A program made the translations under genes and the position numbers. 64,000 bases of DNA from Serinibacter arcticus (GTDB lineage Bacteria; Actinomycetota; Actinomycetes; Actinomycetales; Beutenbergiaceae): assembly GCF_003121705.1 (NCBI RefSeq), contig NZ_PYHR01000002.1, positions 1,364,001 through 1,428,000 of the forward strand. Direction: 5' to 3'. The notes under the pieces are model-generated. The model ran no database searches. It saw only the letters and a list, made by a program, of their open reading frames with translations, and had not been told where the DNA came from. Of the stretch, positions 17,318 through 25,351 are shown one piece after another. The first letter of the stretch is position 1. The number at the start of each line of letters is the position of its first letter.

Positions 17318-18099
17318 GCGAGCCCTCGGCCACCTCTGCCGCCCCCGCCGCCCCGAGCGCCGCCGTCGTGCGGGTGCTCGTCGTCGACGACCACCCCATC
17401 GTGCGCGCGGGCATCGTCGGCCTGCTGGCGAGCGACACGGGCATCGAGGTCGTGGGCGAGGCCGGCGACGGCGCGCAGGCCGTCGCGCTGGCGGCGCGGC
17501 TGCGGCCCGACGTCGTGCTCCTGGACCTGCGGATGCCCGTGCTCGACGGCGTCGCGGCCACCGCGCAGATCCTCGCGACGGGCGGTCCCCGCATCCTCGT
17601 GCTCACCACCTACGAGAGCGACGACCAGATTCTCGCCGCGATCGAGGCCGGGGCCAGCGGCTACCTCATCAAGGCGGCGCCGCCGGCCGAGATCGTCGCG
17701 GGGATCCGCGCCGTCGCCGCCGGGACCTCACCGCTCTCGCCGTCGGTCGCCACCGCGCTCGTGGCGCGGCTGCGCGAACGACCCACGGCCGGGGCTGCCG
17801 CCTCGCCCCGGACCCCGGTCACGAGCGCCGCCACCCCCGACCTCGCCGCACCTCACCCCGCCGCCCCCGACCTCACCGCCCGCGAGCGCGAGGTGCTCGC
17901 CCTGGTCGCGCAGGGCCTGTCGAACCCCGCCATCGGCCGCCGGCTCTTCATCGGCGAGGCCACCGTGAAGTCGCACCTGCTCAAGGTGTTCGCGAAGCTC
18001 GACGTGTCCGACCGGACGCGGGCCGTGACGCGCGCCATGGAGCTCGGCCTCCTCCTCCCGGACGCACCGCCGACGGAGCGACCTACACTCGAAGGGTGA
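17314..18099 (+). CDS. Response regulator, NarL/LuxR type
   Basis: A 261-aa regulator. The receiver domain carries VLVVDDHPIVR (acidic pair), the phospho-acceptor in VVLLDLRMPVLDG, LTTYES and YLIKAA. A long Ala/Pro/Thr-rich linker (about 160-190) leads to a LuxR-type helix-turn-helix (LTAREREVLALVAQGLSNPAIG through EATVKSHLLKVFAKL). The cognate kinase lies directly upstream with a GTGA overlap. Likely targets include the exporter operon itself. The linker of about 30 residues is longer than in most NarL proteins. Confidence 0.92.
   Translation: MSEPSATSAAPAAPSAAVVRVLVVDDHPIVRAGIVGLLASDTGIEVVGEAGDGAQAVALAARLRPDVVLLDLRMPVLDGVAATAQILATGGPRILVLTTYESDDQILAAIEAGASGYLIKAAPPAEIVAGIRAVAAGTSPLSPSVATALVARLRERPTAGAAASPRTPVTSAATPDLAAPHPAAPDLTAREREVLALVAQGLSNPAIGRRLFIGEATVKSHLLKVFAKLDVSDRTRAVTRAMELGLLLPDAPPTERPTLEG
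18084..18089 (+). promoter_or_regulatory. -10 box TACACT inside the response regulator end, driving mrp
   Basis: TACACT lies 6 nt before GTG 18096, within the last codons of the regulator gene. The mrp gene can therefore be expressed on its own leaderless mRNA as well as by read-through. Confidence 0.5.
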
Positions 18100-19223
18100 G
18101 TACCGACCCCCGCCTCGACGCCGTCCACCAGGCTCTCGCGGGAGTCCTCGATCCCGAGATCCGCCGCCCGATCACCGAGCTCGACATGGTCAAGGGCGTC
18201 GAGCTCCAGGGCGACCACGCGCTCGTGACCGTGGCGCTGACCACGGCGGGCTGCCCGCTGCGGGACACGATCACCGCAGGCGTGACCGACGCCGTCGCGG
18301 CCGTCGACGGGGTCGGGAGCGTCGCCGTCGAGCTCATCGTGATGACCGACGACGAGCGCACCGCCCTGCGCACCAAGCTGCGCGGCGGCACGGCCGAGCC
18401 GGTCATCCCGTTCTCCCAGCCCGGTTCGCTCACGCGCGTCATCGCCGTCTCCTCCGGCAAGGGTGGCGTCGGCAAGTCCACGGTGACGGCGAACCTCGCC
18501 GTCGCGCTCGCGGAGCAGGGCCTGTCGGTCGGGGTGCTGGACGCCGACATCTACGGGTTCTCGATCCCGCTGATGCTCGGGGTGACGCACTCCCCCACCA
18601 AGGTCTCCGACATGATCCTGCCGCCGGTCGCGCACAACGTGAAGGTCATCTCGATCGGGATGTTCGCGGCGCCCGGCCAGCCCGTCGTGTGGCGCGGCCC
18701 GATGCTCCACCGCGCGCTGCAGCAGTTCCTCGCCGACGTCTTCTGGGGCGACCTGGACGTGCTGCTCCTCGACCTCCCGCCCGGCACGGGCGACATCGCC
18801 ATCTCGGTGGCGCAGCTCGTCCCCGGGGCCGACCTGCTCGTCGTGACGACGCCGCAGGCCGCGGCCGCCGACGTCGCGGCGCGGGCCGGCTCGATGGCCG
18901 CCCAGACGCGGCAGAACGTCATCGGTGTCGTGGAGAACATGTCGTGGCTGACCCAGCCCGACGGCAGCCGTCTCGAGCTCTTCGGCAGCGGCGGCGGCGA
19001 GGCCGTGGCCGACCAGCTGACCTCATCGCTCGGCTACCGCGTCCGGCTGCTGGCCCAGGTGCCGCTCGACGTCGCGGTCCGCGAGGGTGGCGACGGCGGG
19101 ACGCCCGCCGTCATCACGGGGGCCGACGGCGAGGGCGTGAAGGCCCTGCGCGGGCTCGCCAAGCAGCTCGCGGTCAAGGAGCGCGGGCTCGCCGGCAAGC
19201 ACCTCAGCCTCAGCCCGCTGTAG
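18096..19223 (+). CDS. mrp: Mrp/ApbC-family P-loop ATPase (Fe-S carrier family)
   Basis: A 375-aa protein with an N-terminal MIP18/DUF59 domain (about 1-95, including LTTAGCPLRDTI) and a C-terminal ParA-like ATPase with the deviant Walker A SSGKGGVGKSTVTANLAVA (about 120) and LLLDLPPGTGDI. Family members carry or deliver iron-sulfur clusters. The CxxC motif normally found after VVENMS is absent (the segment reads WLTQPDGSRLELFG), so cluster binding by the usual pair is not possible. The start overlaps the regulator stop (GTGA). In mycobacteria mrp also lies close to sigE-tatB. Confidence 0.9.
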   Translation: MSTDPRLDAVHQALAGVLDPEIRRPITELDMVKGVELQGDHALVTVALTTAGCPLRDTITAGVTDAVAAVDGVGSVAVELIVMTDDERTALRTKLRGGTAEPVIPFSQPGSLTRVIAVSSGKGGVGKSTVTANLAVALAEQGLSVGVLDADIYGFSIPLMLGVTHSPTKVSDMILPPVAHNVKVISIGMFAAPGQPVVWRGPMLHRALQQFLADVFWGDLDVLLLDLPPGTGDIAISVAQLVPGADLLVVTTPQAAAADVAARAGSMAAQTRQNVIGVVENMSWLTQPDGSRLELFGSGGGEAVADQLTSSLGYRVRLLAQVPLDVAVREGGDGGTPAVITGADGEGVKALRGLAKQLAVKERGLAGKHLSLSPL

Positions 19224-19250
19224 CGGGGCGTCGGCCCGGGGCGCTCCGGC

Positions 19251-19685
19251 TCAGGTCGCCTCGTCGTCGAACGGGGCCGGGCCCGACGGCGTGGCCGGGC
19301 GCTGCGAGGACGCGGGAGGGACGTAGCGCGACGGCGGCTTCCGCGTCGAGGACGCCGCCCCGCCCGCAGCAGCTCCCGCGGCTGCCCCGGCCCCGACGGC
19401 CCCCGCCGCACCGGCAGCGCCCGGCGCCGGCCTCGGGTCGTCGAGCAGCGCCTCGCGCACGATCCGGCGCGGGTCGTACTGCCGCGGGTCGAGGTCCTTC
19501 AGGTCGTCGAAGCTGTCGCCCAGCTCCTCGCGGACCCGGTCGGTCGCGCCACGGGCGATGGCACGCACCTCGCGCACGATCCGGCCGAGCTGAGCGGCGT
19601 AGGCGGGCAGGCGCTCGGGTCCGACCACCAGCAGCACCACCACCAGGAGGATGCCGACCTCCCAGCCGTTGATGGAGCCGATCAT
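19251..19685 (-). CDS. tatB: Sec-independent protein translocase TatB
   Basis: A 144-aa protein with the short N-terminal membrane helix WEVGILLVVVLLVVGPERLP (about 8-27), an amphipathic helix (YAAQLGRIVREVRAIARGAT) and an Ala/Pro-rich C-terminal tail. The GPERLP hinge marks the TatA/B family. The length and the position directly after htrA, as in the mycobacterial sigE-rseA-htrA-tatB cluster, favour TatB over TatA. It forms the twin-arginine substrate receptor with TatC. Its ATG at 19685 directly abuts the stop of htrA with no spacer. Confidence 0.88.
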   Translation of the reverse strand: MIGSINGWEVGILLVVVLLVVGPERLPAYAAQLGRIVREVRAIARGATDRVREELGDSFDDLKDLDPRQYDPRRIVREALLDDPRPAPGAAGAAGAVGAGAAAGAAAGGAASSTRKPPSRYVPPASSQRPATPSGPAPFDDEAT

Positions 19686-21074
19686 CTAGGAGCTCCGCTC
19701 CTCGCCCAGCACGACCGCGACGTCGCGGTCCCCGGCGCTCTCGCGCACCGTGAGCACGACGGTGTCGCCCGGGGCCCGCGCACGGATCGCGACGATCAGC
19801 TCGTCGGGCACCGTGAGCGGGACGCCGTCGATCGCGACGATCACGTCGCCGGCGAGGATGCCCGCCGCCTCGGCCGCGCCGCCCGGCGTGACGGGCTCGA
19901 CGCCGTTGGACGCCGCGTCCGAGACCTTGACCCCGACGCCCTGGTAGCCGGAGTCCAGCAGGACCCCGATCACGGGGTAGGTGGCGAAGCCGTTGGCGAT
20001 GAGCTGCTCGGCGGTCCGTCGCGCCTGGTTGCTCGGGATGGCGAACCCGAGGCCGATGCTGCCGGCGGCGTTCTGACCGGGCGGCTGCGCGATCGCCGAG
20101 TTGATGCCGATGACGCGGCCCTGGTCGTCGAGCAGCGGGCCGCCGGAGTTGCCGGGGTTGATCGCCGCGTCGGTCTGGATCGCGTTGATGAAGGAGGTCT
20201 GCTCGGCGTCGCCGGCCTGGACCGGGCGATTGAGCGCGCTCACGATCCCGGCCGTCACGGTGCCCTGGAGCCCCAGCGGGGCGCCGACGGCGACGACTGT
20301 CTCGCCGACCCTGACCTCGTCGGAGTCGCCGAGGGCGAGCGGGACGAGCCCCTGCACGTCGACCTTGATGACGGCGAGGTCGTAGTCGCTCGTCACGCCG
20401 ACGACCGTCGCGGGGGCCTGCTCGCCGTTGCTGAACACGACGGTGAGCTCGGCCCCGCCGTCGACCGCCGCGGCGACGACGTGGGCGTTGGTGAGGATGT
20501 GGCCGTCCTCGCGGAGCACGAAGCCGGAGCCGCTGGAGCCCGCGTCGGCCGAGCGGACCTCGATGGCGACCGTCGAGGGCAGCGCCTGCGCCGCGATGGC
20601 CGAGATGTCGGCGGCGCCGGAGGGCGCGCCGCCCTCGTCCGGCGTGCTGGGTGCCGGCGGGACGAGCGTGGAGGGCGCCGACGACGGCGGCGGGCTGGAC
20701 GTCGGCGCGGGGGCCGCGTCCGGGACCGTCTCGATCCCGAACTGCGGGGCGAGCACGAGGCCGAGCAGGGTGCCGACGACCAGCGCGAGCACCGCCGTCG
20801 CGGCGACGACACCGCGGCCGACGCCCTGCCGGGGCGACCTGACGCGTCGCTGGCGACGTGCGCTGCGGCGCGACGGAGACTCGGGGGCGGGGCCTCCGCC
20901 GTCGGGCAGGGGCCACTGCGGTCCGGCGCCCGAGGAGCCGAGCGGCTGCTGCGGATCGAGTCCGGGCTGCGGGAGCGTCTGGGTCGGGTGCGACCCCTGC
21001 TCCGGCGTCGGCCAGGGCCAGGAGTCCTGCGGCGGGGTGGGACGCGGCGGGGTGGGACGGGGCGGCTCAGCCAC
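19686..21074 (-). CDS. htrA: HtrA/DegP-like membrane-anchored serine protease
   Basis: A 462-aa protein with a proline-rich cytoplasmic leader (including a duplicated PTPPR), one membrane helix (about 86-110), a Pro/Ser linker, a trypsin-like domain with catalytic residues in TNAHVV (His198), DYDLAV (Asp232) and NPGNSGGP (Ser310), and one PDZ domain (about 365-455). It should degrade or refold damaged proteins outside the membrane. It is the third gene of the sigE operon, overlapping the anti-sigma gene by 8 nt, so its synthesis is tied to the envelope stress response. Confidence 0.92.
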   Translation of the reverse strand: MAEPPRPTPPRPTPPQDSWPWPTPEQGSHPTQTLPQPGLDPQQPLGSSGAGPQWPLPDGGGPAPESPSRRSARRQRRVRSPRQGVGRGVVAATAVLALVVGTLLGLVLAPQFGIETVPDAAPAPTSSPPPSSAPSTLVPPAPSTPDEGGAPSGAADISAIAAQALPSTVAIEVRSADAGSSGSGFVLREDGHILTNAHVVAAAVDGGAELTVVFSNGEQAPATVVGVTSDYDLAVIKVDVQGLVPLALGDSDEVRVGETVVAVGAPLGLQGTVTAGIVSALNRPVQAGDAEQTSFINAIQTDAAINPGNSGGPLLDDQGRVIGINSAIAQPPGQNAAGSIGLGFAIPSNQARRTAEQLIANGFATYPVIGVLLDSGYQGVGVKVSDAASNGVEPVTPGGAAEAAGILAGDVIVAIDGVPLTVPDELIVAIRARAPGDTVVLTVRESAGDRDVAVVLGEERSS

Positions 21075-21903
21075 CGGCGATCACCTGCCAGCCGCGCGAC
21101 AGGCTCTCGAGCACCCCGGGCGCGCCCGAGGCGTCGAACTCGCGGATCACCGACAGGCTGAGGTCCTCGTCCGTCGACGTGACGGCGACGACCTCGCCAC
21201 CGGCCTGCGTCAGCCACCAGTCCCCGACGAGATGGACCTCGAGCTGCCCGACCCGCACGCTGCGTGTCACCTCGACGTCGGTGAGGTCGACGACGCCGTG
21301 GGTCTCGAGCACCGTCACGGCCTCGCCCTCGACGCTCAGCTCGACCCGGAGGTCGCCCGAGGACAGCTCGGAGACGGTCACGAGCTCGGTGCCGGTGGGC
21401 AGCTCAGCTGGCGAGGTCCAGCCCGTGGGCCAGGCGTCGGTGCCACCGTCGGAGGTCTCGACGACGACGGCGTCCGCGCCGCCGGGCATCGGCTCGGCCG
21501 CGAGGGCCGTGAGGCGCTCGGGCGAGGTGGTGCGCGAGGCGCCGAGCACGACGAGCGAGCCGCCCGCGACCACGCCGAGCCCCATCACGGAGACGGCGGC
21601 GACGGCCACCAGGCGGATCGGGGAACGACGCGGCGTCGACTCCCACGGGGCGCGCGGTCGGTCGGTCCCGGCGTCGGCGGCGTCGGCGGCCGTCAGCGCG
21701 AGCAGGCGGTCCTGCAGGCTGGTGGGCACCTCGACGGCGCCGAGCGACGAGGTCAGGCGACGCTGCCGCTGCTGCTGACGCACCAGGTCCGTGCACGCGT
21801 CGCAGCCGTCCAGGTGGGCGCGGGCCCGCGCCTCACCCGCCTCGTCGAGGCTGCCGTCGGCGAGCGCCCCGGCGTCGTCGCCGAGATGTCCGAACGGCCA
21901 CAT
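21067..21903 (-). CDS. rseA: Anti-sigma factor (RseA-like, zinc-binding ZAS type)
   Basis: A 278-aa single-pass membrane protein. The cytoplasmic N-terminus has the zinc-associated anti-sigma motif H-x3-C-x2-C (His30, Cys34, Cys37). One membrane helix (about 97-122, AVAAVSVMGLGVVAGGSLVVLG) precedes an extracytoplasmic domain that is large for this family. It is expected to hold the preceding SigE-like factor inactive until stress. The ATG at 21903 overlaps the sigma stop by one base (TGATG) and the end overlaps htrA, so the three genes are coupled. Confidence 0.88.
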   Translation of the reverse strand: MWPFGHLGDDAGALADGSLDEAGEARARAHLDGCDACTDLVRQQQRQRRLTSSLGAVEVPTSLQDRLLALTAADAADAGTDRPRAPWESTPRRSPIRLVAVAAVSVMGLGVVAGGSLVVLGASRTTSPERLTALAAEPMPGGADAVVVETSDGGTDAWPTGWTSPAELPTGTELVTVSELSSGDLRVELSVEGEAVTVLETHGVVDLTDVEVTRSVRVGQLEVHLVGDWWLTQAGGEVVAVTSTDEDLSLSVIREFDASGAPGVLESLSRGWQVIAGG

Positions 21904-22511
21904 CACTGCGCACCCCCCGGGGCGAAGCGCGGCCGCGGCAGACCGAGTCGCTCCGTCGGCGGCGTCTCCGGGGCGCCGCGCACGAGCTCGGGCGAGCGGT
22001 GCGCGAGCGACGCCCGCAGGCGGGCGCGACCACGGTGGATGCGCGAACGCACGGTGCCGAGCGAGATGCCGAGGACGTCGGCGATCTCGTCGTAGGTGAG
22101 GTCCTCGATGTCCCGCAGCACGACGGCGGCGCGGTACTCCGGCGGGAGCTCGTCGAGCGCGGCCTGGATGTCGACGTCGAGGTTGCCGATCTCGAACCCG
22201 CGCTCGGGCTCGTCCGCGCGGGCGGCGCGCGGGACGTCGGCGTCGTACTCGCCCAGGGCCGAGGTCTTGTTGCGCGCCTTGCGACGGACCTGGTCCAGGA
22301 AGAGGTTCGTGGTGATGCGGTGCAACCAGCCCCCGAACGTTCCCGGCGTGTAGGAGTCGAGCGACCGGAAGACGCGCAGGAAGACCTCCTGGGTGAGGTC
22401 CTCGGCGTCGGCCACCTGGCCGGTGAGCCGGTAGGCCAGCCGGTACACCTGCGGGGTGTACTGGCGCACGATCTCGTCCCAGGTGGGCGGCTGCCACTCC
22501 TCGGCCTGCAC
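21903..22511 (-). CDS. sigE: ECF RNA polymerase sigma factor, SigE type
   Basis: A 202-aa ECF sigma factor. Region 2 spans about 10-80 ([29 protein letters not shown], then [16 protein letters not shown]) and region 4 about 125-180 ([41 protein letters not shown]). It is followed by rseA, htrA and tatB and faces an O-methyltransferase gene, exactly as mycobacterial sigE does, so it probably directs the cell-envelope stress regulon. The GTG start at 22511 has AGGA five bases upstream. A TAGACT box lies about 30 nt upstream. Confidence 0.92.
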   Translation of the reverse strand: MQAEEWQPPTWDEIVRQYTPQVYRLAYRLTGQVADAEDLTQEVFLRVFRSLDSYTPGTFGGWLHRITTNLFLDQVRRKARNKTSALGEYDADVPRAARADEPERGFEIGNLDVDIQAALDELPPEYRAAVVLRDIEDLTYDEIADVLGISLGTVRSRIHRGRARLRASLAHRSPELVRGAPETPPTERLGLPRPRFAPGGAQ

Positions 22512-22537
22512 GGAAGTCCTATCGTCGGAAGGCCTCG

Positions 22538-22543
22538 AGTCTA
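22538..22543 (-). promoter_or_regulatory. Candidate -10 box TAGACT for the sigE operon
   Basis: TAGACT on the minus strand would give a leader of about 20 nt that includes the AGGA site before GTG 22511. I saw no clear -35 match at the usual spacing. Confidence 0.35.
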
Positions 22544-22624
22544 CGTGCCGGAGCGCCTGACGGCTGCTGGCGGAACGGGCGGCACGTGCGGCGCGCCCGG
22601 ACGCGGGCGGACCGTGCCGCCACC

Positions 22625-22630
22625 TACGAT
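22625..22630 (+). promoter_or_regulatory. -10 box TACGAT of the O-methyltransferase gene
   Basis: TACGAT lies 25 nt before ATG 22656. The short leader contains a strong GAGAGGAG ribosome binding site 7 nt from the start, so this gene, unlike many here, has a leadered message. Confidence 0.5.
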
Positions 22631-22655
22631 GAACGACGACGAGAGGAGCCTCCCC

Positions 22656-23300
22656 ATGGCATCAGCCGACCGGGCCGACAAGGCCCAGAGCTGGGCGTAC
22701 ACCGAGGAGCTCGCGGTCGAGCCCGAGGCCGCCGCAGCGGCGCGCGAGCGTGCCGCCGAGTTCGGGATCGAGGCGGTCAGCCCCGCCACCGGCGCGCTGC
22801 TGCGCGTGCTCGCCGCGACGGCGCAGGCGAAGCACGTCGTCGAGATCGGCACGGGGACGGGCGTCAGCGGCGTGTGGCTGCTCGAGGGGATGGCCAGGGA
22901 CGGCGTCCTGACGACGATCGACGTCGAGGTCGAGTACCAGCGCGAGGCGCGCACCGCGTTCGCCGCCGCCGGTGTTCCCTCGTCGCGGACCCGCACGATC
23001 GCCGGTCGAGCGCTCGAGGTGCTCCCCCGGCTCGCGGACAGCTCGTACGACCTCGTGCTCATCGACACCGAGGTCGGCGACCTCACCGACCTCGTGGCCC
23101 AGGCCAAGCGGCTGCTGCGCCCGGGCGGGACGCTCGCCGTCACCCGCGCGCTCTGGTTCGACCGCGTGGCCGACCCGGCTCGCCGCGACGCCGACACGGT
23201 GGCCGTGCGGGAGCTCGTGCGCCAGCTCGGCAACGACGAGGACGTGGTGGTCTCGCTCGTCCCGACCGGCGGCGGCCTGCTGCTCGCGGTCAAGCGCTAG
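22656..23300 (+). CDS. SAM-dependent O-methyltransferase (class I, family 3-like)
   Basis: A 214-aa methyltransferase with the SAM-binding motif [18 protein letters not shown] (about 62-80), the acidic end of strand 2 in [24 protein letters not shown] and the [14 protein letters not shown] segment. It resembles cation-dependent catechol O-methyltransferase-like enzymes; the acceptor is unknown. Its position divergent from sigE is conserved in mycobacteria (Rv1220c), which suggests a role in envelope or redox stress. It ends in a strong hairpin shared with the convergent pepA gene. Confidence 0.88.
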   Translation: MASADRADKAQSWAYTEELAVEPEAAAAARERAAEFGIEAVSPATGALLRVLAATAQAKHVVEIGTGTGVSGVWLLEGMARDGVLTTIDVEVEYQREARTAFAAAGVPSSRTRTIAGRALEVLPRLADSSYDLVLIDTEVGDLTDLVAQAKRLLRPGGTLAVTRALWFDRVADPARRDADTVAVRELVRQLGNDEDVVVSLVPTGGGLLLAVKR

Positions 23301-23317
23301 CCAGGACCCCTTCGCTC

Positions 23318-23379
23318 CCTCGAGAACGCTCCGGCTCGCGGCTCAGGCTCCACAGCCGCGAGCCGGAGCGTTCTCGAGG
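23318..23379. terminator. Perfect 26-bp inverted repeat, bidirectional terminator
   Basis: Arms 23318-23343 and 23354-23379 are perfectly complementary with a 10-nt loop. The hairpin begins 18 nt after the methyltransferase stop and ends 12 nt before the stop of the convergent pepA gene. No U-tract is seen on either side. Confidence 0.75.
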
Positions 23380-23391
23380 TCCGGGCCCGGG

Positions 23392-24971
23392 TCAGAGGTC
23401 GCGCAGCCAGCGCGTCAGCAGGCGCACGCCGAAGCCGGTGGCGCCCGTCGGGAGCTCCCTCGACGCCTTCGGCGAGCGGGCCGGGCCCGCGATGTCGAGG
23501 TGGATCCAGCGTCGCCCGTGGGCGAACCGCTCCAGGAACAGCGCGGCCGTGACGGCGCCCGCCCTCATGGTCGGGTCCGTGCTCACGTGGCTCACGTCCG
23601 CGACGGCGGAGTCCAGCGCCGCGGCGTAGTCCGCCACCATCGGCAGGCGCCAGACGCGCTCCCCCGCGGTCTCGCCGACGGCGGACAGCGCCGCGGCCGC
23701 GACGTCGTCGGCGGTGAAGAGGGCGGCGTGCGTGCGGCCCAGCGCGGCGGTCGCCGCCCCGGTGAGGGTCGCGACGTCGAGGATCGTGTCGGGCTCGAGG
23801 GTGTCGGCGGCCCACGCCAGCGCGTCGGCCAGGACCATCCGGCCCTCGGCGTCGGTGTTGCCGATCTCGACGGTGGTGCCGTCCCAGGTCCGCACGACGT
23901 CGCCCGGCCGGTAGGCCGCGGCCCCGATGGCGTTCTCCGCGAGCGGGAGCACCGCGACGACGCGGTGGCCGACGCCGAGGCGGGCGGCCGTGACGACGGT
24001 CGCCAGCGCGACGGCGGCGCCCGTCATGTCGGTCTTCATCGCCACCATGGACTCGCGCGGCTTCAGCGCGAGGCCGCCGGTGTCGTACGTGATCCCCTTG
24101 CCGACCACGACGACGGTCCGGGGCTCGCCCGAGGCAGGCGTCGTCGCCGCCTGGTCAGGATCGTGCGTCACGACGACGAGGCGGGGCGGGTTCGGGGACT
24201 CGGCGCCCACGGCGACGACCGAGGCGAAGCCCTGCTCGGCCAGCCACGTCTCGTCGTGGACCTCGACGGTCAGGGTCGGCTCGGCGTCGGCCAGCTCGAC
24301 GGCGCGGTCGGCGATCCAGGCGGGGGTCGCGACGGCGGCCGGGGTGGCGGCCAGGGTGCGGGCGATCATGGTGCCGCGGGCGAGCGCCACGCCCTCGTCC
24401 GCGCTGCGACCGACGCGCTCGGCGTCCTTGCCGGCGGCGAACGTCAGGGAGTCCAGCCGTGGCGGCGGGGCCGAGGACTTCTGCCGGTAGGCGGAGGTCG
24501 AGGCGAGCAGCGCCCCCTCGACGAACGCCGTCACCCCGGGCACCGAGTCCTGCCCGCGCGTGCGGCGGGCCTCGAGGCCGACGGTGGTGAGCACCCGGCC
24601 GGTGACCGCCCGGGCGAGCGCCGCACCCGCGGTGCGCAACGCCGTCGTGCCGGAGTCACCGACGCCCACCAGCACGAGGCGGCGGGGCAGCGACGCCCAC
24701 ACGGCCGAACCGACGAGCAGCGTCGGCAGCGGCACGACGACGACGTCGCCGGCCGCACCCGTCGCGCCGGTCAGGTCCGCGAGGTCGGCCAGGTCGACGC
24801 CGTACATCACCGCGGCGTCAGCGGTACCGGTCCGGGGCTGCACCCCCTCGTCGTCCTCACCGGGAGCGACGGGGACGGCGATGGCGTCCCACTCCCCTCG
24901 CGCGCAGCACGTTCGAGGGTGGAGCCGAGGACGTCCGTCCCGGGCAGGGCGGCAGTGAGCTGCTCGGCCAT
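23392..24971 (-). pseudogene. pepA: Leucyl aminopeptidase (M17), apparent frameshift near the N-terminus
   Basis: The main frame (from 24843 leftward, 483 codons) encodes an M17 aminopeptidase with VGKGITYDTGGLALKP, MKTDMTGAAV, NTDAEGRMVLADAL and ATLTGAA, which give the two-metal site and catalytic residues. Upstream, a different frame from ATG 24971 encodes MAEQLTAALPGTDVLG, and the main frame before 24843 continues with recognisable sequence (EWDAIAVPVAPGEDDEG) but no start codon. The two join if one G is added to the GGGG run (minus strand, within 24892-24900), giving LERAAREGEWDA. It is therefore a damaged gene, a sequencing error, or an enzyme made from an internal start. Cytoplasmic peptide turnover is the normal role. 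Confidence 0.8.
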
Positions 24972-24993
24972 GACCGCGGACGGGATGTCGGTG

Positions 24994-25161
24994 TCAGCCG
25001 ACGACGCCGGTGAGGGCGTCCTTGAGTGCCTCGGCCTCGTCGGCCTTCAGCTCGACGACCAGGCGGCCGCCACCCTCGAGCGGCACGCGCATGACGATGC
25101 CGCGGCCTTCCTTGGTGACCTCGAGTGGTCCGTCACCCGTCCTGGGCTTCATGGCCGCCAT
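24994..25161 (-). CDS. DUF3117 family small protein
   Basis: A 55-aa protein (MAAMKPRTGDGPLEVTKEGR, then IVMRVPLEGGGRLVVELKAD and EALKDALTGVVG) that matches the DUF3117 family of very short, strongly conserved actinobacterial proteins (compare Rv1211). Function is unknown; the glycine-rich beta-like core has no catalytic motif. Two in-frame ATGs exist (25161 and 25152); GGGAG lies just before the first. A TACAAT promoter lies about 85 nt upstream. It is followed 22 nt later by pepA, so the two may be cotranscribed. Confidence 0.85.
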   Translation of the reverse strand: MAAMKPRTGDGPLEVTKEGRGIVMRVPLEGGGRLVVELKADEAEALKDALTGVVG

Positions 25162-25245
25162 CGTTGGGAGTCCCTCCGTCGTAGTCGGTGTCCCCGATGG
25201 ACGCCGTTGCCGACAGTGACCCCCTGGTCACCGACTGGCGCAACC

Positions 25246-25251
25246 ATTGTA
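25246..25251 (-). promoter_or_regulatory. -10 box TACAAT upstream of DUF3117
   Basis: TACAAT on the minus strand predicts a 5' leader of about 75 nt. The leader contains a small palindrome (GTGACC CCCT GGTCAC, near 25216-25231). Confidence 0.5.
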
Positions 25252-25351
25252 GGACACGGGACGCGCCCGTCGGGTGGCCCGTCCGCGGCCCGGATCGACC
25301 GTCGGTGCCGGTCAGGGCCCTGCGGGTGACCCTCGCCACGCCCCGGAGGGG

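Noticed and set aside
19251-19685. TatA rather than TatB
   Set aside because: The length (144 aa) and the sigE-rseA-htrA context favour TatB, although the membrane helix alone cannot decide.
23297-25329. Long plus-strand open frames opposite pepA, DUF3117 and the promoter region
   Set aside because: Composition is random-like; the minus strand carries conserved M17 and DUF3117 sequence.
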